Positions 32,824-41,788 of a DNA stretch of 53,793 bases are shown here, one piece after another. The stretch's first letter is position 1. Each line of letters begins with the position of its first letter. The DNA is from an uncultured Clostridia bacterium (GTDB taxonomy: Bacteria; Bacillota; Clostridia; Oscillospirales; Acutalibacteraceae), in the NCBI GenBank assembly GCA_947623505.1, contig CANQGT010000014.1:1-53793 (forward strand), read 5' to 3'. Made by a program: the position numbers and the translations under genes. The notes beneath the pieces were generated by a model. That model made no database searches and had not been told where the DNA came from. It saw only the letters and a program-made list of their open reading frames with translations.

Positions 32824-33549
32824 TTATTTGTTTTTTATAAGATTTACCAAAAAGGTTTTTCCCGCGGAAAGAACCACTCTCAAAAGCGTCGCTACGTTTA
32901 TCGAACCGATAAAACGAAAGCCGTATTCGCTTGAAGGAGCGATAAAATCCGCGTAAAACACTTCGTCGTAATCGTCAACATTCTTGCTGTTGAGAATAAA
33001 GCCCTTTATCGGGAAATAATATTTGCTGACGGAGCCGTATTTATTTGCAATATCAAAAGCATCTCCGCCTCCGATAATCATTTTAACATAAATCAGATAA
33101 ATATGGAAGCCCCTAAATAAAGTGCTAACAGCGGAAGACGCCGATTGGAGCATATTCGATATAAGAAGCAGTATTCCGATTATTCCGTCCTCTTTCAAAA
33201 CACGCTCAATATAATTCGGCTTGGGAGGCTTCTTAGGCTTTTCTTTGGGTTTTTCCTTATTTTTTTCATTGTCGTTATTTTTCTTAACGCCCTCGCCGTC
33301 TTTTTTTTCATTATTCGGCTTTTGCGCGGGAGCGGGTTTGTTTTTGCCTTTTTTGACTTCCTGCGCCGATCTTTCGGGAAAAAGGATAAATGAAAGGATC
33401 CGTGTGAGCTTTATCTCCCTATCCCTGCCGAGCAACCTGACGGTGGTGCTCCAACCGCCCTCGTATGTAACGGTAAAAGTGGCAGAAAGAGAAAGCACGA
33501 CTGCGAGAACGACGGCGAAAACGCCGATGACTATTAAAAATACAGTCAA
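32824..33549 (-). CDS. DUF2953 family membrane-anchored protein (YtfI-like)
   Basis: 241 aa. An N-terminal membrane segment (about 2-24), a Lys/Pro-rich linker (about 65-115) and the C-terminal DUF2953 region (GGGDAFDIANKYGSVSKYYF, ending near NVATLLRVVLSAGKTF). Adjacent to gerW as in other endospore formers; function unknown, a sporulation link is inferred from context. Confidence 0.85.
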   Translation of the reverse strand: MTVFLIVIGVFAVVLAVVLSLSATFTVTYEGGWSTTVRLLGRDREIKLTRILSFILFPERSAQEVKKGKNKPAPAQKPNNEKKDGEGVKKNNDNEKNKEKPKEKPKKPPKPNYIERVLKEDGIIGILLLISNMLQSASSAVSTLFRGFHIYLIYVKMIIGGGDAFDIANKYGSVSKYYFPIKGFILNSKNVDDYDEVFYADFIAPSSEYGFRFIGSINVATLLRVVLSAGKTFLVNLIKNK

Positions 33550-33569
33550 TCAAATCATCCTTTCAAAAT

Positions 33570-34178
33570 TCATTCCGATAAGTCGTCGTCGGAATCAGAT
33601 TCTCTCTTTTCATCTTCAAACAGAGAAGTCTGGCCGTTGTCCTTGGCAATTTTTTCCACCTCGTCAACGGACGGAAGATCGGGCAGATCATCAAGACTGT
33701 TTAAAGAAAAACATCTGAGAAAGCGGTCGGTCGTACCGTAAACGAGAGGTCTGCCGGGAAGATCGAGCCTGCCCTTTTCCTCGATCAGCCCCTTTTGAAC
33801 AAGATTAGCGATAGAGCCGGAGCAATCAACGCCTCTTATCTGCTCAACGAAGCTCTTTGTAACCGCTTTATTATAGGCGACTATCGCAAGCACCTCAAAC
33901 GCGGCCTGCGAAAGCGGCGTGTTTTTCTTCACCTCAAGCAGAGCCCTTATATCGTCGGCATATTCTTCCCTTGTGCAAAGCTGGTACTTACCGTCCATTC
34001 TCACAAGGCGAAGTCCGCTTTTGTTTTCATCGTAAATATCCGAAAGGTGCGCGAGCATTTTTGTAACGCTCTCTATATCAAGTTCCAAAAGTTCAGCCAG
34101 CTTGACGGCTTCAACCGGTTCTCCGGAAGCAAAAAGCATTGCTTCAAGCTTCGCAATTATGTTTTTGTTAGAGTTCAA
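33570..34178 (-). CDS. scpB: Segregation and condensation protein B
   Basis: 202 aa. Winged-helix kleisin partner that with ScpA and SMC compacts the chromosome. It shows IIAKLEAMLFASGEPV at the start, the LSQAAFEVLAIVAYNK helix and the RPLVYGTTDRFLRCFSL signature. It overlaps scpA by 11 bp and ends in an acidic tail. Confidence 0.96.
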   Translation of the reverse strand: MNSNKNIIAKLEAMLFASGEPVEAVKLAELLELDIESVTKMLAHLSDIYDENKSGLRLVRMDGKYQLCTREEYADDIRALLEVKKNTPLSQAAFEVLAIVAYNKAVTKSFVEQIRGVDCSGSIANLVQKGLIEEKGRLDLPGRPLVYGTTDRFLRCFSLNSLDDLPDLPSVDEVEKIAKDNGQTSLFEDEKRESDSDDDLSE

Positions 34179-34890
34179 CTGTTTCTACCTCTTTAGCAAT
34201 TTGCACGTCGGGGTTATTGACAGAACCCTCAAGCGTTATTCTTTTTGATTTCGCAAGCTCAAGCACCGCAAGAAAAACGGCAACAATGTCGCTTTTACTT
34301 TTGGAGCCCTCGAAAAGCCTCAGAAATTTTATTTTTTTACCGCTGCGAAGTCTGCTGACAACGGCGTTTATTTTTGTCGCCACATTAACGAATTTTTTGG
34401 CCACAATATCCCTGAACGAATCAACGGGCGGCGGCAGTCTTCGCTGAGCCTTTCCCGCGACTGAGATATAAGCGTTCAAAAGCTCCTCGCTCTCGTGAAA
34501 ACGCTCGTAATCGTAATTTATGTACCCCTCCTGCGGGGCGCGCACGAAACGGTCAAAGCCCTGCGTCTGCCTGCTTAGCTTTTCCGCCATAATCTTGCAG
34601 TCACGGTATTCGATAAGCTCCCCGGTGAGTTCTGCTTTCAGTTTTTCCGCCTCCTCGTGGCGAGGGAGAAGAGAAACTGTTTTCAGATATATAAGCCTTG
34701 CGGCCATTTCAAGAAAATCGCCCGCTATATCGAAATCGGCGCTTTCCATTTGGCGCACGTAATCAAGATACTGATTAACAAGCTCCACAATCGGTATATC
34801 GTTTATATTCAGTTTATGCTTGTTTATGAGGTGCAGGAGCAAATCCATTGGGCCCTCGAAAACCTCAAGCTTATAATTTATACTTTCCAT
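34168..34890 (-). CDS. scpA: Segregation and condensation protein A
   Basis: 240 aa kleisin bridging SMC heads. YKLEVFEGPMDLLLHLINKH and DFLEMAARLIYLKTVSLLPR are family hallmarks; the C-terminal winged helix (VAVFLAVLELAKSKRITLEG) contacts the other SMC head. Six bp downstream of the protease gene and overlapping scpB. Confidence 0.96.
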   Translation of the reverse strand: MESINYKLEVFEGPMDLLLHLINKHKLNINDIPIVELVNQYLDYVRQMESADFDIAGDFLEMAARLIYLKTVSLLPRHEEAEKLKAELTGELIEYRDCKIMAEKLSRQTQGFDRFVRAPQEGYINYDYERFHESEELLNAYISVAGKAQRRLPPPVDSFRDIVAKKFVNVATKINAVVSRLRSGKKIKFLRLFEGSKSKSDIVAVFLAVLELAKSKRITLEGSVNNPDVQIAKEVETVEL

Positions 34891-34896
34891 AAAACC

Positions 34897-35568
34897 TCAC
34901 GCGAACAAGCCGTAAACAAGGCTCGGTATAAACGATATTACTCTCATCATAATATTGGCAATAAAAGAAATAGGTCCGCTTAGAATACCTGTAAACAAAA
35001 GCAGCAAAAGGGCAAGCATAATATAGCGTTCATATTTCATATACTTAAAGTAATATTTATCGGGTATAAGCATAGCGGCAACCTTAGAACCGTCAAGCGG
35101 CGGAATGGGAAGCAAGTTGAAAACCGCAAGCGTTACGTTGATGGAAGCGGCATAGTAAAAAATAAGCGCAATTAGGCTGACGGCGGTAGTTTCCGGCAAA
35201 AGCATAAGGCCGTAATAAACGCACACGGCAAAAAATCCCATAACAAGGTTAGAAGCGGGACCCGCCAAAGCGGTTACAGCCATTCCCTTTTTCGGATTTT
35301 TAAAATTTCTTTCCCTAATCGGAACGGGATTCGCATAGCCTATACCGAAAAGGAATATCATAATTGAACCTATCAAATCAAGATGCGCAAAAGGATTCAA
35401 AGTCATTCTTCCGAGATTCTTCGCGGTGTGATCGCCCATCTTATCGGCGGCCCAAGCGTGGGCAAATTCGTGAATCGGCATACAGAAAAAGACTATAAAG
35501 ATCCTTGATAATATTACGGAAATTATCTGAACCGTATCTCCGCTTCTTAAAATGCTGAATAATGACAT
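34897..35568 (-). CDS. Site-2 protease family membrane metallopeptidase (M50)
   Basis: 223 aa, about six membrane segments. The zinc motif HEFAH lies in FFCMPIHEFAHAWAADKMGD, and the second motif is FNLLPIPPLDGSK. Member of the small YwhC-like M50 clade commonly placed before scpAB in Firmicutes; substrate unknown. Confidence 0.93.
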   Translation of the reverse strand: MSLFSILRSGDTVQIISVILSRIFIVFFCMPIHEFAHAWAADKMGDHTAKNLGRMTLNPFAHLDLIGSIMIFLFGIGYANPVPIRERNFKNPKKGMAVTALAGPASNLVMGFFAVCVYYGLMLLPETTAVSLIALIFYYAASINVTLAVFNLLPIPPLDGSKVAAMLIPDKYYFKYMKYERYIMLALLLLLFTGILSGPISFIANIMMRVISFIPSLVYGLFA

Positions 35569-35583
35569 ATGAACTCTCCAGTC

Positions 35584-36411
35584 CTAAAATTGATAAACGG
35601 CGCGCAACATACGCTCATTGCCGTAAATATCTTTGATTATACGCACGTTTTTAAAGCCGTTATCAAGCAGAATATTTTTAACGTCGCCGCACTGACTGTT
35701 TCCTGCCTCGAAAAATATCTCTCCGCCGTTTTTCAGATAACGCCTGAATCTTTCGCATATAGAGCGGTAAAAAACCAGCCCGTCATCCCCACCGTCGAGC
35801 GCCTCTTTCGGTTCCGCAAGAACCTCTCTTTGAAGCAACGGCAGTTCCGAGCTTTTTATATACGGAGGATTAGAGACGATTATATCCGCTTTCGGCAGGC
35901 CGGACGGTTCAAAAACGTCTCCCTTTACGGGAAAAACATTTTTCGCCATTCGGCAGTTTTCCGAAAGATACGACATAGCCTCGTCGCTTTTTTCAACACA
36001 GTAAACCTCCGCAGACGGCACGGCCTTCGCAACGCTTATTCCGATGCAGCCGCTGCCGGCGCACAAGTCCAAAACAACGGGGTTTTCAATCTTACGCGCG
36101 CTTTTAATCACAAGCTCGGTAAGCTCCTCGGTTTCGGGGCGCGGAATAAGAACACCCTGTCCAACCTTGAAAACGGAATCGTAGAAATCCCATTTTCCGA
36201 GCACATATTGCAAAGGCTCGCCGCTTTTCAGCCGCCAAAGCATATCGGCGAACCGCTTCATAACTATTTCATCGTCTTTATGAAAATTATACTCTCCGTT
36301 ATTTATGCCGTCCAAATCACAGACAAGGCACAAAGACTTAAATTCGGCTTCGTCAACGCCGTTTGAAGCCAGAAAATACACGCCGTAATTATACGCGTCC
36401 CTCAGCTTCAC
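35584..36411 (-). CDS. prmC: Peptide chain release factor N5-glutamine methyltransferase
   Basis: 275 aa. Methylates the GGQ glutamine of release factors with SAM. An N-terminal helical domain, then the SAM motif LDLCAGSGCIGISVAK and the active-site motif IIVSNPPYIK. Its start overlaps the stop of the YqhQ-like gene by 4 bp (ATGA). Confidence 0.96.
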   Translation of the reverse strand: MKLRDAYNYGVYFLASNGVDEAEFKSLCLVCDLDGINNGEYNFHKDDEIVMKRFADMLWRLKSGEPLQYVLGKWDFYDSVFKVGQGVLIPRPETEELTELVIKSARKIENPVVLDLCAGSGCIGISVAKAVPSAEVYCVEKSDEAMSYLSENCRMAKNVFPVKGDVFEPSGLPKADIIVSNPPYIKSSELPLLQREVLAEPKEALDGGDDGLVFYRSICERFRRYLKNGGEIFFEAGNSQCGDVKNILLDNGFKNVRIIKDIYGNERMLRAVYQF

Positions 36412-37379
36412 TTTATCTCATCGTCCCTCGGATCATCGGTGATTACCGCCTTTAAAGCCGCGATTCCCACTTCAATAATATCGTCGTCCGGCTCTTTGGT
36501 GGTTATGCGCTGCATCCAAAGACCCGGGGCGGAAACTATCTTTACGAAAAGATTATCGTGCTTTCCGGCATACCTGATAAATTCATAGCCGAGCCCCATA
36601 ACGAGCGGAAGAAAAGCCAGCTTTAAAAGGAGCCAAAGCACTCGGTTTACCGCAATGGCGGGAAACAGCTTGGCAACAACGGAATACACAATTATGCTGA
36701 ATATCAGAATAACAAATATAAACGAAGTGCCGCATCTCGGATGAAAGCGGCAGGATTTGCGCACGTTTTCAACGGTGAGCTCCTCGCCGGATTCATAGCA
36801 GGCAATAGATTTATGCTCGGCCCCATGATATTTGAAAAGCCGCTTTATATCTTTCATTCTGCTTACCAAAAGCAAATAGCAGACAAAAATAATAATTTTC
36901 AGCGCGCCCTCTATAAGACCCTGATAATCGGTAACGGCGCCTGCGGTCCATTCGTTTAACTTATTGAAAAAAAGAACGGGAAAGTAGAAAAACAGCAAAA
37001 ACGCGAGAAGCACTCCCAAAACCGATGCAACGCCTGTAACAAAATTCATAAATTTACCGCCGAATTTACCGTTCAGCCACTTTTCAAATTTTGAAAGCTC
37101 TTCTTCCTCAAAATCCTCCATACCCGAAGCCTCGGCGGAATACATAAGCAATCTGTAGCCGAGTATCATGGATTCAATGAAATTCACTATTCCGCGAATT
37201 ATCGGCCAGCCGAGGAATTTGATTTTATCCTTAATATGCTTAACCGAATGGTATTCGACAAAAACGGAACCGTCCGTTTTTCTTATCGCCGTGGCCACTC
37301 CTTTGGGGCCCTGCATCATCACGCCCTCAATCAAAGCCTGACCGCCGACCGACGTTTTATGAGTTTTTTTCTGAAACAT
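36408..37379 (-). CDS. DUF1385 family membrane protein (YqhQ-like)
   Basis: 323 aa. Characteristic start SVGGQALIEGVMMQGPKG and block KYHGAEHKSIACYESGEELT with RFHPRCGTSFIFV; four or five membrane segments. Molecular function not established. In many Firmicutes it precedes prmC, as here. Its start shares one base with the stop of the kinase gene. Confidence 0.92.
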   Translation of the reverse strand: MFQKKTHKTSVGGQALIEGVMMQGPKGVATAIRKTDGSVFVEYHSVKHIKDKIKFLGWPIIRGIVNFIESMILGYRLLMYSAEASGMEDFEEEELSKFEKWLNGKFGGKFMNFVTGVASVLGVLLAFLLFFYFPVLFFNKLNEWTAGAVTDYQGLIEGALKIIIFVCYLLLVSRMKDIKRLFKYHGAEHKSIACYESGEELTVENVRKSCRFHPRCGTSFIFVILIFSIIVYSVVAKLFPAIAVNRVLWLLLKLAFLPLVMGLGYEFIRYAGKHDNLFVKIVSAPGLWMQRITTKEPDDDIIEVGIAALKAVITDDPRDDEIK

Positions 37380-38914
37380 CAGGAATTATATCCTTTCAAA
37401 TTTATATCTTCATCCGAGACCTCGTCGATTTTAGGTTCGGACATATCTATTTCCTGCTCCGACGGTTTACTTTCAATCGGCAGATAAATCGTAACAAGAG
37501 TTCCGACGTTCTGCTTACTGTCTATCTCAAGTTTTCCGTTGTGGAGATTGATTATTTCATTTGTAACTGCAAGGCCGATTCCCGAACCTCTCACGGAAAC
37601 GTTTGCTTTATAAAATTTTTCCATAACGTGGGGCAGATCTTCCTCGGATATTCCGCAGCCCTGGTCGGCAATGGAAATTTTAACGGCGTCGCCCCCGTTT
37701 AATGAGGAAAATTCCGCCTTCACAAATATTTTGCCCTGCATTTTGGAATACTTGAGCGCATTGTCAAGCACATTCATAAACACCTGCTTCAGCCTGTTCG
37801 GATCGGCATTCGCGGGCGCGGGAAAATCAGGTATGCTGTATCTTACCTCTATTCCCTCTCGCATCGCTCTTTCACGGAATGTAAACACAGTTTCGTCAAG
37901 CTCTGCAAAAATATCGGTTTTAACGAGCCTTAAATTCATTCTGCCGCTTTGCAGTCTGCTGAAATCAAGCAATTCCTCAACAAATCCCTCAAGTCTGCCC
38001 GATTCGTTTACGATTATCTGAAGCCCCTTGTTTGTAACCGGATCCCTTTCCTGGTCTATTCCGAAAAGGAGAGTTTCACCCCAGCCCTTGATAGATGTCA
38101 GCGGTGTTCGAAGCTCATGCGAAATCGTGGATATGAAATCGTTTTTCAGTTTGTCCGCGTCCGCAATATCCGAAGCCATAGAGTTTATCGAATCGGACAG
38201 CCGTCCTATTTCGTCGTCATATTTTTTTTCTATTCTTACGTCGAGATTTCCGTTGGAAATTTCCTTGGTGGTGGCGGTTATTTCCCTAATCGGCACTATG
38301 ATAGAGCGCATAAAGAGCATATTTGAAAAAATGATAATCGCGATTATCGCGAACAGCGCGGCAAAAAGGCCGGCGATTATTCCGAAAATCTTAAAATCAA
38401 CATTTTTCATTGACGCCATAACGCGAACGGCGCCTATCCTGATTCCGCGCGAATTTTCAATCACTCTCGTTACGGACATAATTTTTTCGCCGTTTGCCTT
38501 GCCTATAAATTCACTTATGCCGTCCTCGCGTGAAACGGCATCGGAATAATCGGGCATTTCAGGCGAATCCTGCAAAAAGCCGTCTGTTGAAGATATGATC
38601 TTCCCCTTGCTGTCAATAATCCAAACGGTAGTTTTGTCTTTATAGGTGTAACTGTCTACAAATCGGGCGGCGGAATTTTCAAAAGAAACACCCAAATCGA
38701 GATTCGTTGAAAAATAACTTGCCGCCGTTGTAGAAGCACCGCTGTAAAGCAGGCTTTCAACGGAATTGTAATAATACGATTTAACGTAAACGGATACCGC
38801 TACAAATATGATAATCAGAAACACGACGATAAGGCCGACAACGTTGACGAACCAACGCTTGGCGATACCCTGAAGTTTCATTTTATGCAGTTTTTCGCCC
38901 AGAGCTTTTTCCAT
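37379..38914 (-). CDS. Sensor histidine kinase (WalK/ResE-like)
   Basis: 511 aa. Two membrane segments (about 23-45 and 177-200) enclose an extracytoplasmic sensor domain (VWIIDSKGKIISSTDGFLQD). HAMP (about 201-255), HisKA with His266 (FISTISHELRTPLTSIKGWG) and a HATPase domain (NVLDNALKYS, DQGCGISEEDLP, GSGIGLAVTNEI) follow. No cytoplasmic PAS domain, unlike Bacillus WalK. Ends with an acidic tail. Its partner is the regulator gene 22 bp upstream. An ATG 11 codons downstream is an alternative start. Confidence 0.94.
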   Translation of the reverse strand: MEKALGEKLHKMKLQGIAKRWFVNVVGLIVVFLIIIFVAVSVYVKSYYYNSVESLLYSGASTTAASYFSTNLDLGVSFENSAARFVDSYTYKDKTTVWIIDSKGKIISSTDGFLQDSPEMPDYSDAVSREDGISEFIGKANGEKIMSVTRVIENSRGIRIGAVRVMASMKNVDFKIFGIIAGLFAALFAIIAIIIFSNMLFMRSIIVPIREITATTKEISNGNLDVRIEKKYDDEIGRLSDSINSMASDIADADKLKNDFISTISHELRTPLTSIKGWGETLLFGIDQERDPVTNKGLQIIVNESGRLEGFVEELLDFSRLQSGRMNLRLVKTDIFAELDETVFTFRERAMREGIEVRYSIPDFPAPANADPNRLKQVFMNVLDNALKYSKMQGKIFVKAEFSSLNGGDAVKISIADQGCGISEEDLPHVMEKFYKANVSVRGSGIGLAVTNEIINLHNGKLEIDSKQNVGTLVTIYLPIESKPSEQEIDMSEPKIDEVSDEDINLKGYNS

Positions 38915-38936
38915 TTCAGCGACTTCCGATTATGAT

Positions 38937-39650
38937 TTATTTATTCTCGGTTACCCACTTATAACCGAGCCCCCATATGGTGATAAGCCTTGACGGGCTC
39001 GACGGATTATCCTCCACCTTCATACGGAGCCTGCGGATATTGACATCAACGATTTTTTCATCGCCGAAATAATTGCTGCCCCAAACGGTTTTAAGAATAT
39101 CGGTTCTGTTGAGCGCGGCATTCGGATTTTTAAAGAAATATTCTATTATCTGAAATTCAACCTGAGTAAGCTCAATAAGCGTTCCCGCTTTTGAAAGAGT
39201 ACGGTTGCGAAGATTCAGTTCAAATTCGTCAAGCTTTATAGTTTCGCCCGTAGTGTCGTTTTTCCTGAAACCCCTTGTCATCTCAACGCGTCTGTAAACG
39301 GCGTCCACTCTCGCCATAAGCTCGCTCGGAGAAAACGGCTTTGTAACATAGTCGTCGGCACCGACAAGCAGACCGGTCACCTTATCCATTTCCTGCGTTT
39401 TGGCAGAAAGCATAATTATACCGAGATCTGATGAACGCTTGCGCAGCTCCTTGCAGACAGTAAGCCCGTCGATCTCAGGCATCATAATATCAAGGATCGC
39501 AACATCAAAATCGCCGTTTTCCTTTTTGAAAAGCGCAAGAGCGGCGGCTCCGTTTTCAGCCTGAACAACATCATATCCGCTTCTCGTAAGGTTAATAACG
39601 ATAAATTCGCGGATAGATTCTTCATCCTCGGCAACAAGTACCTTTTTCAT
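38937..39650 (-). CDS. Response regulator, OmpR/PhoB family (WalR-like)
   Basis: 237 aa. Receiver domain with acidic pocket Glu8-Asp9, phospho-acceptor Asp54 (AILDIMMPEIDG) and Lys107 (DDYVTKPF), then a winged-helix DNA-binding domain (KIVDVNIRRLRMKVEDNPSS, TIWGLGYKWV). GGAGAG precedes the ATG. Three ATTACAAA-type boxes in the operon promoter could be its own binding sites. Confidence 0.95.
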   Translation of the reverse strand: MKKVLVAEDEESIREFIVINLTRSGYDVVQAENGAAALALFKKENGDFDVAILDIMMPEIDGLTVCKELRKRSSDLGIIMLSAKTQEMDKVTGLLVGADDYVTKPFSPSELMARVDAVYRRVEMTRGFRKNDTTGETIKLDEFELNLRNRTLSKAGTLIELTQVEFQIIEYFFKNPNAALNRTDILKTVWGSNYFGDEKIVDVNIRRLRMKVEDNPSSPSRLITIWGLGYKWVTENK

Positions 39651-39653
39651 ACT

Positions 39654-40961
39654 CTACTCTCCTTTTCCGATTATTATCATTGATTTCAGGGTTTGCATAT
39701 TTATTTTAATATCCGAATCACTGCCGAGACCGGCAAAATAAATATAAGCGTCGTCCCGGTAGATTTCAGTGAGGTCGGAGTATTTTTCGGCATTCTTTTG
39801 ATATTCGGATAAAGCGAGCTTTTCGATATTGAAAGCGGTTTTTCCGCTTTTATCCTTTATTTCAAGCAATCCGGAGGCCGCGTCATAAGAAGCGTTTATT
39901 TCTCTTGCGTATTTATCGGGCAATAAAATATGATAACCGTCTTTTTCTATGAACAGAGAATAGCAGGCGTGCTGCAAAACCGAGCCGTAACGTTTCCAAT
40001 CAAACGCCTTAACACCCTTTGGGGCGGAAATAACAGAGGTGTCGGTGGGGAGCTCAATATATCCGTCGCTATTTATATCACGGCTGAAAACAAAAGCATT
40101 GCGCGAAGTGTTTTCCGTTCTTCCCGTGTTATAATTATAATACGGGGCAAGTATCTCGCCGTAATAATCCGACCAAACTATAAGCTCTGTAAGCATACCC
40201 TTGCCATCGGCTCTTACGGCGTCTGCAAAGACCTTAAATCCCTTATCCTTGCTTTCACTTACAACGTTAACGTATGAGGTGATATGGCCGTCAAGCTTTG
40301 TTCCGGAGCGTGATTTCAATCCGCTTTCGCTAACTGTAAACAACGCGGCGGAAGAAGCGGTGTCGCCGCCGCTGCCAACGTTGAAAATCAGCAGTTCGTC
40401 AAAACCCCTGCCGTCGTTATCAACAGGCGCATACGCGGAAGCTCTTACCGACGTTCCAATCTTTTTAAAACCCGAAAAGCCGTTTGACTCGGTCTGAGCA
40501 TAAACCGAAAGATAGTGAACGGCGGAATCAACGGAAGTGTCCCAAAGAACAATAAGCTGAGTTCCTCCATCGGCGAGAAGCGTGCGCATATCTACCGAAA
40601 AAACGTCTTTTCCGTCGCCGTCAATATTGCATATAACGCTCCACCCGTCGTCATATTCGTCAAGAACGGCCATACTCGCGCTTTCGGAATCTTCATATTC
40701 ATAAAACGCAAGAGCCTCGTCGCCGCCGTCGCCGTCAAAATCATAAAAAACAAACGAGGTTTTGTAATCTCCGCTTACGGGAGTTTTCAATAAGAAATCG
40801 CCGTCGCAAAAACTGCGCAAAGCATTATATATACCCTGATTTTTTTCAGGCAGCGCAATAGGCTCGATCAGTCTCTCGGCGGAATTTCCCAAAATTGAGG
40901 AGCAGCCGCAAAACAGCAGAACAAAAACGAGCAAGGGCAGAAATGCAAGTATTCGCTTCAT
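39654..40961 (-). CDS. Lipoprotein with FG-GAP/VCBS-like calcium-binding repeats
   Basis: 435 aa from the ATG at 40961 (GGGAGGGAGC upstream); the longer frame runs into untranslated leader. Signal peptide II with a Cys in LFCGCSSILG. It has several DxDxDG-like stretches: YDFDGDGGDEALAF, CNIDGDGKDVFSV, VDNDGRGFDELLIF and RDINSDGYIELP, as in VCBS/FG-GAP beta-propeller proteins. No close family is recognised. First gene of the two-component operon; its place next to the kinase is reminiscent of YycH/YycI, which modulate WalK, but it is not a homologue by sequence. Confidence 0.8.
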   Translation of the reverse strand: MKRILAFLPLLVFVLLFCGCSSILGNSAERLIEPIALPEKNQGIYNALRSFCDGDFLLKTPVSGDYKTSFVFYDFDGDGGDEALAFYEYEDSESASMAVLDEYDDGWSVICNIDGDGKDVFSVDMRTLLADGGTQLIVLWDTSVDSAVHYLSVYAQTESNGFSGFKKIGTSVRASAYAPVDNDGRGFDELLIFNVGSGGDTASSAALFTVSESGLKSRSGTKLDGHITSYVNVVSESKDKGFKVFADAVRADGKGMLTELIVWSDYYGEILAPYYNYNTGRTENTSRNAFVFSRDINSDGYIELPTDTSVISAPKGVKAFDWKRYGSVLQHACYSLFIEKDGYHILLPDKYAREINASYDAASGLLEIKDKSGKTAFNIEKLALSEYQKNAEKYSDLTEIYRDDAYIYFAGLGSDSDIKINMQTLKSMIIIGKGE

Positions 40962-41061
40962 ACCGCTCCCTCCCCAAAACAGATATAGGAAAATCAAAAA
41001 AGAATTTCTTTTCCGAAAAATGAATAATTCGACGGCCGCGGCACGGTTGAGCCGCACACTT

Positions 41062-41134
41062 ATTTGTAATATTATAACATTATAAGATTACAAAATAAAC
41101 ATTTTTTTAAAGAATTTTACTTAAAGATTACAAA
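41062..41134 (-). promoter_or_regulatory. Promoter region of the two-component/envelope operon with three repeat boxes
   Basis: AAGATTACAAA occurs at 41084-41094 and 41124-41134, 40 bp apart. An inverted copy TTTGTAAT is at 41063-41070. Two overlapping TATAAT hexamers on the minus strand (about 41071-41085) sit between the first two boxes, but no good -35 is present. That pattern is typical of an activator-dependent promoter. Confidence 0.5.
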
Positions 41135-41208
41135 TGAGGCGATTTAGCATATATAATTTGACGAAATATACAAAAAAATTACAGAAAACAGGCGCTAATG
41201 TTAAAAAA

Positions 41209-41244
41209 ATCCCACACGGCCATTAAAATTTTGCCGAGTGGGAT
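41209..41244 (-). terminator. Terminator of the purine salvage operon (after hpt)
   Basis: Minus strand ATCCCACTCGGC pairs with GCCGTGTGGGAT, followed by T6 and AAC. Located 6 bp after the hpt stop codon. Confidence 0.88.
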
Positions 41245-41249
41245 ATTTC

Positions 41250-41786
41250 TTATTCATATATGCTTCGCCTAAGTTGTCCTATATACGGAAGATTTCTGTA
41301 TTTCTGGTCATAATCAAGACCGTAGCCGACAACAAACTCATCGGGTACGTCGCAGCCCACATAATCGGGAGTTATGGGCGCAACTCTTCTTTCGGGTTTG
41401 TCAAGAAGCGTCGCTATTTTTATTGAGCGCGCGCCTCTTGTTTTAAGTATTTGCGAAACGTAATGCAGAGTTTTGCCGCTGTCGAGTATATCCTCAACGA
41501 TAAGAACGTCATAACCGTCGAGATCTATATCAATATCCTTGGTTATTTTAACTCTGCCCGATGAACGCGTGCCGCTGCCGTAGGACGAAACCGTCATAAA
41601 ATCAATGGAAAGCGGCAAATCAATACACCTGACAAGATCCGTCATAAAGAAAACACAGCCTTTTAAAATTCCGAGCACCAAAAGGTTTTTATCTTTATAA
41701 TCCTCGGTTATCTGCTTTCCGAGCCGCATATTGATTTCCCTTAACTGTTCCTCGGAAACGAGGATTTTTTCAACATCGGGATTCAT
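41250..41786 (-). CDS. hpt: Hypoxanthine phosphoribosyltransferase
   Basis: 178 aa. Converts hypoxanthine/guanine and PRPP to IMP/GMP. The PRPP loop is VLIVEDILDSGKTLHYV. The N-terminal LGILKGCVFFMTDLVRCI and C-terminal DEFVVGYGLDYDQKYRNLPY are typical. Last gene of the operon whose earlier genes take up nucleosides. Confidence 0.96.
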   Translation of the reverse strand: MNPDVEKILVSEEQLREINMRLGKQITEDYKDKNLLVLGILKGCVFFMTDLVRCIDLPLSIDFMTVSSYGSGTRSSGRVKITKDIDIDLDGYDVLIVEDILDSGKTLHYVSQILKTRGARSIKIATLLDKPERRVAPITPDYVGCDVPDEFVVGYGLDYDQKYRNLPYIGQLRRSIYE

Positions 41787-41788
41787 AT

